Shown here: one piece after another, positions 7,691-15,093 of the stretch
Numbering within the stretch: position 1 is the stretch's first letter
Layout: every line of letters begins with the position of its first letter
Assembly (NCBI RefSeq): GCF_002871005.1
Contig: NZ_PHSN01000014.1
Location: 62,001-126,000, forward strand
Length of the DNA: 64,000 nt
Reading direction: 5' to 3'
Source of the DNA: Acidimangrovimonas sediminis
Lineage (GTDB): Bacteria > Pseudomonadota > Alphaproteobacteria > Rhodobacterales > Rhodobacteraceae
Notes under the pieces: model-generated
Database searches by the model: none
What the model saw: the letters and a program-made list of their open reading frames with translations, nothing else
What the model was told of the DNA's origin: nothing
Made by a program: the position numbers and the translations under genes

Positions 7691-9562
7691 TCAGAGGAAG
7701 CCGATCGAGAACCACGGCACCGCCGCGATCAGGATGACGCCCAGGATCAGCGCGACGAGATAGCCGACGATCGGGCGCATGCCTTCGTCGGGGTTCACCT
7801 TGCCGATGACGCAGGCGGTGTAATAGCCCACGCCGAAGGGTGGGGCGAAAAGGCCGATCCCCATCGAGAGGATGACGACGATGGCGTAGTGCACCTCGTT
7901 GATCCCGACCATGTGGGCGATCGGGAACAGGAGCGGCCCGAACAGCACGATGGCGGGGATGCCCTCCAGCACCGATCCCAGCACGATGAACACCACGATG
8001 GACATCGCCATGAAGGTGAAGGCGCCCCCCGGCTGCGACGACATGAAGGCCGCCAGCTGGCTGGAAAAACCCGATTGTGTCAGCGCCCAGCCCATGCCCG
8101 TGGCCGCCCCGATGATGAACAGGATCGCACCGGAGAGAGAGGCCGTGCCGATCAGGATCGGGTAGATCCGGCGCCAGTCGAATTCGCGGTAGACCAGAAG
8201 CCCGATGACGACCGAATAGACGATGCCGATGGTCGACACCTCGGTCGCCGTCGCGATCCCCTCGATCACCGCGGCGCGGATCACGAAGGGCAGGACCAGC
8301 GCCGGGATGGCGACGATGAAGCTGCGCGCCAACTGCTTGCGCGGGGCGCGCTTGATCTGCGACATGTCCTCGCCCCGGGTGCGCCACCAGGCGACGCCCG
8401 CCAGCGCCAGCGCAAGCACCACCGCAGGGATCAACCCTCCGTCGAACAGGGCCGAGATCGACACCCCCGTGACCGAGCCGATGGTGATCAGCACGAGCGA
8501 GGGGGGGATGGTTTCGGACATCGCGCCCGAGGAGGACAGAAGCGCCACCAGTTCACCGGGCTTGGCGCCGCGGCGCTTCATCTCGGGGAACAACACGGGG
8601 GCGACGGCGGCCATGTCGGCAGCCTTGGCGCCCGATATGCCCGAGACAAGGAAGATCGCGCCAAGCAGCACGTAGTTCAGCCCGCCCCGCACATGCCCCA
8701 CGAGATCGGCAAGAAAGCCGACCATGGCGCGGGCCATCCCGGTCATCTCGATCAGGTAGCCCAGCAGCACGAACAGCGGCACGGCCAGCAGGATGAGCGA
8801 CGACATCCCCCCGTCCATCCGGCCCACGATGATCGACAGCGGGATCTCGGTGGTCAGCGAGAGATAGGCGAAGGTGGCAAGGCCGAAGGCAAAGGCGATC
8901 GGCACGCCGGCAAAGATCGCGCCGGCGAGGAAGATCACGAAGAAGATTACCAGGTTCAGGTTTCCGAGCGCCTCGAACACCGGCTTCAGCGCGACCAGCC
9001 CGATGCCGATCGCGAAGGTGGCGACGATGGCGCCCAGCACCATGGCCAGGCTGCCCACCTTCAGCATCCTTATGAGCGATATCAGGATCATCAGGACCGA
9101 GGCCACCGGCAGGGCCGCCGCACGCCATGCGGCAGAAATGCCCAGACCCGGCGAGGTGATGATGATCTCGTTGATCGCGAAATCGTAGGACGGTTGCAGG
9201 ATCAGCGCGACGAAGGCCGCCGCCGTCACCACGGCGATGACCTCGGCAAAGGCCTGCCCGCGTGGCGACAGAAGGCCCACCACCGCTGTCATCCGCATGT
9301 GCGCGCCGGATCTCAGCGCGATGCAGGTGCCCAGAAGGCCCAGCCACAGGAAGCAAAGCGAGGCCAGCTCATCCGACCAGACCAGCGGGCTGTCCAGCAG
9401 GTAGCGCGCGATCACGCCCGCGAACAGCACCACCACCTCGACCAGCACGAGGATGGCGGCCGGGATCTCGATCGCATAACCGACCGCGGAATCGAGGACG
9501 CGGAGCCAGGGCGCGTGAACGCCCAGGCCCGCCTTCTCGGCATCGACCGCCAGATCCGCCAT
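7691..9562 (-). CDS. TRAP transporter permease, fused small and large subunits (DctQ-DctM)
   Basis: A 623-residue inner-membrane protein. Residues about 25-170 form a DctQ-like small subunit (four hydrophobic segments; [17 protein letters not shown] is typical). The remainder, from about 200, is the DctM large subunit with many membrane segments and family motifs ([41 protein letters not shown]). TRAP transporters import organic acids and related solutes using an ion gradient and a periplasmic binding protein. The gene begins four bases after the DctP stop. Fused QM proteins are known but less common than separate subunits; module 3 has the separate form. Confidence 0.93.
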   Translation of the reverse strand: MADLAVDAEKAGLGVHAPWLRVLDSAVGYAIEIPAAILVLVEVVVLFAGVIARYLLDSPLVWSDELASLCFLWLGLLGTCIALRSGAHMRMTAVVGLLSPRGQAFAEVIAVVTAAAFVALILQPSYDFAINEIIITSPGLGISAAWRAAALPVASVLMILISLIRMLKVGSLAMVLGAIVATFAIGIGLVALKPVFEALGNLNLVIFFVIFLAGAIFAGVPIAFAFGLATFAYLSLTTEIPLSIIVGRMDGGMSSLILLAVPLFVLLGYLIEMTGMARAMVGFLADLVGHVRGGLNYVLLGAIFLVSGISGAKAADMAAVAPVLFPEMKRRGAKPGELVALLSSSGAMSETIPPSLVLITIGSVTGVSISALFDGGLIPAVVLALALAGVAWWRTRGEDMSQIKRAPRKQLARSFIVAIPALVLPFVIRAAVIEGIATATEVSTIGIVYSVVIGLLVYREFDWRRIYPILIGTASLSGAILFIIGAATGMGWALTQSGFSSQLAAFMSSQPGGAFTFMAMSIVVFIVLGSVLEGIPAIVLFGPLLFPIAHMVGINEVHYAIVVILSMGIGLFAPPFGVGYYTACVIGKVNPDEGMRPIVGYLVALILGVILIAAVPWFSIGFL

Positions 9563-9566
9563 CGGC

Positions 9567-10583
9567 TCAGGACAGCTTGCCGACGGCCTGCTCCAGCAGC
9601 CCCCAGGGTTTCTCGCCGAACTTCTTCTTCCACTCGTCGTAGAAGCCAGCCGAGCGCAGCTTGTCGCGGAACGGGCCCGCGTCGGGCGAGTTCAGCGTCA
9701 TCCCCTCGGTCTTGAGCTTGTCGGCGAGCGAGCCGTTCAGCTTGGCCACGTCGTCGCGCTCCTTCAGCCCGGCGGCGTTGATGTGCTTCGACACCACCGA
9801 CTGGATGTCCTTGGGCAGCGCGTCCCATTTCTTCTGGTTGGCGAGGAACCAGAAACCATCCCACATGTGGTTGGTCATGGAGCAGTACTTCTGCACCTCG
9901 TAAAGCTTGGCGGTCTGGATGATCGCCAGCGGGTTCTCCTGCCCTTCGACCACGCCGGTCTGGAGCGAGGTGTAGACCTCGGAGAAGTTGATCGAGGTGG
10001 GCGCGGCGCCGAAGGCCTCGTACATCGAGGTCCAGAGCGGGCTGACCGGCACGCGGATCTTGAAGCCCTCAAGATCCTTGGGCGAGGTGATCGGCTTTGC
10101 GCGCGACGTCGTCTCGCGGAAGCCGTTGTCCCAAATCTTCTCCATCGGATGGATCCCGTATTTCGAGATCTCGCCGCGGACATAGGCGCCAAGGTCGCCG
10201 TCCATCGTCTTCCACACGGTGCCGTAATCGGGGAAGGCAAAGCCCACGCCGTTGATCGCGGCCACCGGCACCAGCGTCGACAGGATCAGGCCCGACAGCG
10301 TGAAGAATTCCACCGCCCCCGCGCGCAGCTGGCTCAGCGTCTCGGTATCTCCGCCCAGCTGGCTGCTGGGGAAGATCTGGATCTTCATGTCGCCATTGGT
10401 TTCCTTGGCGATCGCCTCCGCCGCCTCCTTGGCGCGGATGTTGAGCGGGTGGGTCAGCGACAGGTTGTTGGCGAACTTGTAGTTGAAGGTCGCGGCCTCG
10501 GCCCGGCGAATCCCCGGCATCGCCAGAACGGCGGCGCCGGACAGCGCGGTGGTGACGAAAGCCCTGCGGGTCTGATTGGTCAT
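9567..10583 (-). CDS. TRAP transporter substrate-binding protein (DctP)
   Basis: A 338-residue periplasmic binding protein. The N-terminus MTNQTRRAFVTTALSGAAV is a twin-arginine type signal, probably cleaved after RRAEA. Family features include GGDTETLSQLRAGAVEFF and the ligand-contact stretch GFKIRVP followed by FSEVYTSLQTGVVEGQENP. The upstream part of the frame (to 10643) covers operator site C, so ATG at 10583 is used. First gene of the unit, with a promoter at 10683-10711 flanked by two IclR-type operators. The imported ligand is probably an organic acid handled by the thiolase-ligase module. Confidence 0.92.
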   Translation of the reverse strand: MTNQTRRAFVTTALSGAAVLAMPGIRRAEAATFNYKFANNLSLTHPLNIRAKEAAEAIAKETNGDMKIQIFPSSQLGGDTETLSQLRAGAVEFFTLSGLILSTLVPVAAINGVGFAFPDYGTVWKTMDGDLGAYVRGEISKYGIHPMEKIWDNGFRETTSRAKPITSPKDLEGFKIRVPVSPLWTSMYEAFGAAPTSINFSEVYTSLQTGVVEGQENPLAIIQTAKLYEVQKYCSMTNHMWDGFWFLANQKKWDALPKDIQSVVSKHINAAGLKERDDVAKLNGSLADKLKTEGMTLNSPDAGPFRDKLRSAGFYDEWKKKFGEKPWGLLEQAVGKLS

Positions 10584-10638
10584 GTGCTCCTCCCAAAGAC
10601 ACAAGGGCGGCCGGCCTTTCCCGTCCGCCAGCGCGCAG

Positions 10639-10651
10639 TCCACAATGTGGA
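10639..10651. promoter_or_regulatory. IclR operator, site C
   Basis: TCCACAATGTGGA, a perfect 13-bp palindrome downstream of the proposed TRAP promoter and 55 bases before the DctP start. It is the best match to the pattern shared by sites A, B and D. Confidence 0.7.
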
Positions 10652-10682
10652 ATGGTATCTGCGCAGGTTCCTCCTGCCGACG

Positions 10683-10711
10683 AGTTAAGGAACCGGGAAA
10701 CCCTCTGTCAA
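10683..10711 (-). promoter_or_regulatory. Probable sigma-70 promoter of the TRAP operon
   Basis: Read leftward, TTGACA (10711-10706), 17 bases, then TTAACT (10688-10683). The -35 is perfect and the -10 weak. It lies between operators C and D, which fits repression by looping or occlusion. Confidence 0.5.
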
Positions 10712-10756
10712 ACGATAAATATGAAAATACGGCAGGAAAGGCAGGAAAATGAAAGG

Positions 10757-10769
10757 TCCATAATGCGGA
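10757..10769. promoter_or_regulatory. IclR operator, site D
   Basis: TCCATAATGCGGA, extended to GGTCC-N7-GGACC at 10755-10771. It lies upstream of the TRAP promoter. Its centre is 118 bp from that of site C, nearly the same spacing as sites A and B (117 bp). Confidence 0.65.
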
Positions 10770-10861
10770 CCAAATTCACACCCAAGCCGTCGAAAGGGCA
10801 GCCAACCCTCCCATGGCGCTCCGGCAAAGTCGGGCGGTTTGCCCTTCCGAAATGAACCGAC

Positions 10862-11122
10862 ATGTTCGATGCGGAGCAGTACGACTATCGCATGTGTGAC
10901 CGCAATCAGACAGAGAGGCGGGCACACATGTTGCCCCAGAGCGAGCAAGAGCAGCGCCGCGTGTCATGGCGCGTGGCCAATTGGTCGCCTGGACACACAG
11001 CAGGCTGGATCAACGCCAGCTTCCTGGAACTCCAGGCACGCCACAGACATGGCGAAATCTCGCTTTCGGAGGTTTGGGACGAGCTTCGCCGCCGGCAACG
11101 GGCACGCGCGCGGGACGGCTGA
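10862..11122 (+). CDS. Small hypothetical protein
   Basis: An 86-residue frame of unknown function that I do not recognise. It is polar, with tryptophans in the middle (SWRVANWSPGHTAGWINASF) and a basic, probably helical C-terminus (SLSEVWDELRRRQRARARDG). Codon choice is GC-rich in third positions, in line with real coding. ATG at 10862 lacks a clear ribosome site. ATG at 10928, with AGAGAGG nine bases upstream, would give a 64-residue product and may be the true start. It stands alone, away from the catabolic operons. Confidence 0.45.
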   Translation: MFDAEQYDYRMCDRNQTERRAHMLPQSEQEQRRVSWRVANWSPGHTAGWINASFLELQARHRHGEISLSEVWDELRRRQRARARDG

Positions 11123-11148
11123 CCCCGCCTGGCGAAATGCCCGATCCG

Positions 11149-11364
11149 TCAGGACCCGCGCTTCTTGCGGGTCTTCTTTTCCGGCTCAGGCGTCGTTGTC
11201 GCCTCGCGTTCCAGGCGGGCCTGACGCAGGCGGGCGTTCTTCGTGTCCCGCGCCTCGGTCTCGGCATCGAGGATTTCCCAGAATTGCCGGGTCGTCTTGT
11301 CGATCTGTGCGCTCGGTCCGGTCGTGGGGTGATCGCGCAGCGTTTCCCTGGTGCTTTTCGCCAT
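11149..11364 (-). CDS. Small charged hypothetical protein
   Basis: A 71-residue soluble protein with no family I recognise. The middle (DKTTRQFWEILDAETEARDT) is predicted helical and the end is a lysine/arginine cluster (EKKTRKKRGS), which could bind nucleic acid. Its ATG follows the stop codon of the DUF982 gene with no gap (TGA then ATG), so the two are translationally coupled. That coupling is the main reason to believe it is real. Confidence 0.55.
   Translation of the reverse strand: MAKSTRETLRDHPTTGPSAQIDKTTRQFWEILDAETEARDTKNARLRQARLEREATTTPEPEKKTRKKRGS
11153..11180 (+). terminator. Hairpin with T-rich tail, possible intrinsic terminator
   Basis: GACCCGC-N7-GCGGGTC followed by TTCTTTT. 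It would terminate the rightward hypothetical gene ending at 11122. The same bases encode the KKTRKKRGS tail of the convergent gene on the other strand, so the hairpin may partly reflect that code. Confidence 0.45.
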
Positions 11365-11655
11365 TCAGGCGCGGGCCCCGGCCGGAGCTCCGGGTACGCT
11401 CGCCCTGAAACCGGCCGTCGTCGCGGCCGAGAGGAACGCTTGCCGTGCAACCGAGACGGGAACGAGGCAATCCATAGCCGCCGCGACCTTGGAAAGCGCG
11501 ACGTCTCTCGCGCGGTCGGCGACGGGCCACTTCTGCTTCAGCCAGTACTGGGCCTGTTCGATGGTGGAGATCCGCGTGGCCTCGTCTTGTGTCGAGAGGG
11601 CCATCGGGGCGCCCCAGTGAATTTCTATCAAGTCATATCCTATCTTGGGTAACAT
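11365..11655 (-). CDS. DUF982-family protein
   Basis: A protein of about 96 residues matching the small DUF982 family, found mainly in rhizobia and relatives. It has a start like EIHWGAPMAL, then TIEQAQYWLKQKWPV, a helical middle and VARQAFLSAATTAGF near the end. The function of the family is unknown. GTG at 11667 is an alternative start; neither has a strong ribosome site. A run of eleven Gs lies 17 bases upstream of the ATG. It forms a two-gene unit with the small charged protein. Confidence 0.65.
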   Translation of the reverse strand: MLPKIGYDLIEIHWGAPMALSTQDEATRISTIEQAQYWLKQKWPVADRARDVALSKVAAAMDCLVPVSVARQAFLSAATTAGFRASVPGAPAGARA

Positions 11656-11671
11656 GGTGCAGCGCACCCGC

Positions 11672-11682
11672 GGGGGGGGGGG
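11672..11682. repeat. Run of eleven G
   Basis: An uninterrupted G11 tract just upstream of the DUF982 gene, the longest homopolymer noticed in the window. It could vary in length by slippage or be a sequencing artefact. Confidence 0.9.
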
Positions 11683-11723
11683 CGCTGCGGGGTAACGGCG
11701 CCACGGCGCCGTGGGTGCCGGCC

Positions 11724-11930
11724 TCAGGCCAGCGCGACGTTCGTCGCGGATTCACGGCCATCGCGGCCGGTCTCGACGTCGAAGGTGACTTCCTGGCCAT
11801 CATCGAGGCCGCGCAGCCCGGCGCGCTCGACCGCGGAAATATGGACGAAGACGTCCTTCAACGCGCCTTCGGGCGAGATGAAGCCGAAGCCTTTTTGGGA
11901 GTTGAAGAATTTCACGGTGCCTTTGGCCAT
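11724..11930 (-). CDS. Cold-shock domain protein (CspA family)
   Basis: A 68-residue single cold-shock domain, the usual length of the family. It contains both RNA-binding motifs, KGFGFI (RNP1) and VFVHIS (RNP2), and the GTVKFFN start. It binds single-stranded RNA or DNA and melts RNA structure in the cytoplasm. ATG at 11930 has AAGGAAA nearby; the longer frame to 12071 is not supported. Like other csp genes it appears to have a long leader. It is not linked to the metabolic operons around it. Confidence 0.93.
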   Translation of the reverse strand: MAKGTVKFFNSQKGFGFISPEGALKDVFVHISAVERAGLRGLDDGQEVTFDVETGRDGRESATNVALA

Positions 11931-12291
11931 CGTGATGTTTCCTTTTGATGGATGCCGCCCGCAGGATGCGGCGGCCCGGCGCACAGTCGACGTAGGATCA
12001 ACTGGTGCCAGAAGGAAACAGAAGGCCGAATGAGGAAGGTTTGCCTTCAGGACATGGGGCCGCCCCTTCACTTATGCAAGGGTTTTCGCTGTCTTCCGAA
12101 GGATAGCAGGCGGAAACGGGGGTGCCGTTGCCACTTGGTCGCGAGGCCCTGCAAAGCATGGATCGCCATCCACGGCACGTCCCCCAAGGTGACATGGATC
12201 GTGGCTTATCGCAGTCCGAATTCGCCGAGCGGCCGCCAGAGGCAGAATGATTTTTCGTGTAATTACTGTTGCTTAAATGACCTCCGCGCAA
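11931..12291. other. Non-coding stretch upstream of csp
   Basis: About 360 bases with no convincing gene; the short frames here have poor codon use. It probably holds the csp promoter and leader. A GCCGC/GCGGC hairpin lies close to the csp start, around 11954-11973. No tRNA or other RNA gene is visible. Confidence 0.5.
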
Positions 12292-12510
12292 TCAGGATGA
12301 TGTCTTGACCTCCCCTTTCCCATCGGCGGTTTCAATGGCGCGCAGGCGGTCGTTTTCCGCGTCGTGCCAGCCCTTGAAATCGGCGAGCGGGATATCGGCC
12401 ACGCAATAGCCTGCACCAACCCGGGCGGCGTGAAATCGCAGCCGGAGGGAAATGACGCGCAGACGGCGGATGGCGCGGGAGCATGCATGTTTCACCCCGT
12501 GCCCCGTCAT
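12292..12510 (-). CDS. Possible small hypothetical protein
   Basis: A 72-residue frame. Its second half (GYCVADIPLADFKGWHDAEN and following) has codon use typical of this genome, whereas the first 30 residues are arginine-rich and less convincing. No family is recognised and no ribosome site is clear. It may be real, a remnant, or chance. Confidence 0.3.
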   Translation of the reverse strand: MTGHGVKHACSRAIRRLRVISLRLRFHAARVGAGYCVADIPLADFKGWHDAENDRLRAIETADGKGEVKTSS

Positions 12511-12689
12511 TCTGATGCGACCTTGGGGCCCGGACCGGGGGCGAAGTCGCGCGTCGCCGGATCCACGCGGCGGCCGTCACCGAACATGATGCTTTTCGGC
12601 GACACACACCGATGCGCCGGACACCTTTCTACCGGCAACTCCCGCCCGCCCCGGAAGGTCGCGCCCCGGGTCAGCCTCCGGGCGCGCCT

Positions 12690-12708
12690 CGGGCGGATCG
12701 CCCGCCCG
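12690..12708 (-). terminator. Possible hairpin terminator after the dehydrogenase-complex operon
   Basis: CGGGCGG-N5-CCGCCCG about 20 bases beyond the last gene of the leftward operon. The stem is GC-rich but no U-run follows. Confidence 0.3.
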
Positions 12709-12727
12709 GACAGCACGACAGATGCCC

Positions 12728-13639
12728 CTAGCACAGGAGCAACCGGCGGGGCTCCCCAAGCAGCGCTGCATACCGCGACAGAAACCGCGCGGCATCGGCA
12801 CCGTTCACGACCCGATGGTCGTAACTCAGGTCGAGCGGGCACATCGGCACCGGCACCCATGATCCGTCCTCGTGAACCGGCTGCGTCCGGGTCCGCGTGA
12901 GGCCCAGGATCGCCACCTCGGGCGGGTTGACGATCGGCGTGAACCCGTTGCCGCCGATGCCGCCCAGGTTCGAGATCGACATCGAGGCGCCCCCCATCTC
13001 CTCCGGGCGGATCTTGCGGGTCTGCGCACGGGCGGCGAGATCGGCAATCTCGGCGGCCAGCGCCCAGAGCCCCTTGTCGCCCGCGTCGCGGATCACCGGC
13101 ACCATCAGCCCGTGCGGCGTGTCGACTGCGATGCCGATATGGACGTACTCCTTGAGGATCAGCTGCCTTCCATCCGCCGAAAGCGAGCTGTTGAAGCGCG
13201 GGAACTGCCGCAGGCAGCGCGCCAGCACGGCCACGTGGAAGGCCAGCGCGGTCAGCTTCGTCCCGCGCACCTGCGCTTCAGGTTTCAGCCGGGCGCGGAA
13301 GCTCTCGATCGCGCGCATATCGGCGCAATCGTGGTGCGTGACCTGGGGGATCGCCGCGTTGGCCGCAGACAGGTTCGCCGCCGCCAGCGTGGCAAAACGC
13401 GGCAATTCCTCTTCGCGGACAGGGCCATGGGCGGCGTGGTCGACCTCCCAGTAATGGCTGGTGCGAACGCCCGAAGCCGAATCCTGAACCGAAGCCGGCG
13501 CCGGGGTCATGCCGGCCGCCGCCTGGTCGACATCCTCGCGCGCCAGTGTCTCGCGACCGCTTTCGCGGGCGAGGCGGGCAAGGTCCACCCCCTTCTGGGC
13601 CGCGTAGGACCGGACCGAGGGACTTGCGACATAGCTCAT
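12728..13639 (-). CDS. 2-oxoacid dehydrogenase E2 catalytic subunit lacking a lipoyl domain
   Basis: A 303-residue dihydrolipoamide acyltransferase piece. Residues 5-25 (SPSVRSYAAQKGVDLARL) form a peripheral-subunit-binding domain, and residues about 75-303 form the acyltransferase core with SISNLGGIGGNGFTPIVNPP and the active-site DHRVVNGAD (His275). There is no N-terminal lipoyl domain, which every usual E2 carries. The lipoyl domains are on a separate protein encoded at 15094-16434, two genes upstream. It should form the E2 core and transfer the acyl group from the other protein's lipoyl arms to CoA. Last gene of the operon, nine bases after the aldehyde dehydrogenase. Confidence 0.88.
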   Translation of the reverse strand: MSYVASPSVRSYAAQKGVDLARLARESGRETLAREDVDQAAAGMTPAPASVQDSASGVRTSHYWEVDHAAHGPVREEELPRFATLAAANLSAANAAIPQVTHHDCADMRAIESFRARLKPEAQVRGTKLTALAFHVAVLARCLRQFPRFNSSLSADGRQLILKEYVHIGIAVDTPHGLMVPVIRDAGDKGLWALAAEIADLAARAQTRKIRPEEMGGASMSISNLGGIGGNGFTPIVNPPEVAILGLTRTRTQPVHEDGSWVPVPMCPLDLSYDHRVVNGADAARFLSRYAALLGEPRRLLLC

Positions 13640-13648
13640 GATCGCCTC

Positions 13649-15079
13649 CTACCAGCTGGCCGAGATGTATTGGGTTTCCATGAATTCATGCATGCCCTCG
13701 TGGCCGCCCTCGCGCCCGAGGCCCGATTGCTTGGTGCCGCCGAAGGGGGCCGCCGGGTCGCTGACGAGACCGCGGTTGAGGCCGACCATGCCGTAGTCGA
13801 GCCGCTCGCAGACCTGTAGCCCGCGGCGCATGTCGCGGGTGAAGACATAGGCGACAAGGCCGTATTCCGTGTCGTTGGCGCGCGCGATCACCTCATCCGT
13901 GTCGGTGAAGGTCTGGATCGCCGCGACCGGGCCGAAGATCTCGTCGCGGACACAGGCGGCATCGGTGGGCACGCCGCTCAGCACCGTGGGCGGGTAGAAG
14001 AAGCCCTTGCCGCCGGGCAGCTCACCGCCAAGGTGCAATGTCGCCCCCTTCGCGACGGTATCCTGAACAAAGCCATGTACCTTGTCGCGGGTATCGGCAT
14101 TCACCAGCGGCCCGACGTCGATCCCGTTTTCCAGCCCGTCGCCCATCTTCAGCGCGGCCATCTTCTTGGTGAACCGCGCGGTGAAGACCTCGGCCACGCT
14201 TTCGTGGACGTAAAAGCGGTTGGCGGCGGTGCAGGCCTCGCCGAGGTTGCGCATCTTGGCCAGCATGGCGCCTTCGACCGCCGCGTCGATGTCCGCATCG
14301 TCGAAGACGATCAGCGGGGCGTTGCCGCCCAGCTCCATCGCCGGTTTCAGCACCTGGTCGGCGGCGGCGTGCAAGAGCTTGCGGCCCACGCCGGTCGAGC
14401 CGGTGAAGCTTACCACCCGCACCCGCGGATCGTGCAGCAGGTGATCGACCAGTACACCCGTCCGGCGCGAGGGCAGAACGTTCACCACGCCCTTCGGCAC
14501 ACCGGCCTCCTCCAACAGCGGCATCAGCGCGAGCATGGTCAGCGGCGTTTCCGAGGCGGGCTTGATGATCACCGGGCAGCCGGCGGCCAGCGCCGGGGCG
14601 ATCTTGCGGGTGCCCATGGCGGCCGGATAGTTCCAGGGTGTCACCAGCACCGCGATCCCCGCGGGCTTGTGCTGCACCATGATCCGCGCGCCCGAGGCCG
14701 GCGCGCGGGTGATCAGACCGTCGGCACGCACCGCCTCCTCCGCGAACCAGCGGAAGAACTCGGCGGCATAGGTGGCCTCGCCCATCGCGTCGGCGCGGGC
14801 CTTGCCGTTCTCCAGCGTGATCAGCCGCGCGAAATGGTCGAGGCGGGCGGTCATCAGCTCCCACGCGCGGCGCAGGATCTCGGATCGTTGGCGCGGGGTC
14901 TTTCCGGCCCAGTCTGCAAAGGCGGCTTCGGCGGCATTCAGCGCGGCATCGGCATCGGCGATCTCGGCCGAGGCGACGGAGGCAAGCACCTCCTCGGTCG
15001 CCGGGTTGATCACGTCGAAACGCGCGCCCTCGGCCCCCGGGCGAAAGGCGCCGTCGATGTAAAGGTCGGTCTGGTCCAT
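13649..15079 (-). CDS. NAD(P)-dependent aldehyde dehydrogenase (succinate-semialdehyde type)
   Basis: A 476-residue aldehyde dehydrogenase. Motifs are TPWNYPAAM, FTGSTGVG, MELGGNAP (general-base Glu), GEACTAANRF (catalytic Cys) and IFGPVAAI. The closest type is succinate-semialdehyde dehydrogenase, but substrate cannot be fixed from motifs. The frame reaches 15202; ATG at 15079 starts the conserved MDQTDLYIDGAF and is preferred. It sits between the two E2 genes, 14 bases from the first and 9 from the second, so it is co-expressed with the complex and probably supplies or removes an aldehyde of the same pathway. Confidence 0.9.
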   Translation of the reverse strand: MDQTDLYIDGAFRPGAEGARFDVINPATEEVLASVASAEIADADAALNAAEAAFADWAGKTPRQRSEILRRAWELMTARLDHFARLITLENGKARADAMGEATYAAEFFRWFAEEAVRADGLITRAPASGARIMVQHKPAGIAVLVTPWNYPAAMGTRKIAPALAAGCPVIIKPASETPLTMLALMPLLEEAGVPKGVVNVLPSRRTGVLVDHLLHDPRVRVVSFTGSTGVGRKLLHAAADQVLKPAMELGGNAPLIVFDDADIDAAVEGAMLAKMRNLGEACTAANRFYVHESVAEVFTARFTKKMAALKMGDGLENGIDVGPLVNADTRDKVHGFVQDTVAKGATLHLGGELPGGKGFFYPPTVLSGVPTDAACVRDEIFGPVAAIQTFTDTDEVIARANDTEYGLVAYVFTRDMRRGLQVCERLDYGMVGLNRGLVSDPAAPFGGTKQSGLGREGGHEGMHEFMETQYISASW

Positions 15080-15093
15080 GGGATACTCCGGTG

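Noticed and set aside
7517-9715. 732-residue rightward open frame
   Set aside because: Antisense to the TRAP permease; its very high His/Arg/Asp/Gln content is the mirror of membrane-protein codons.
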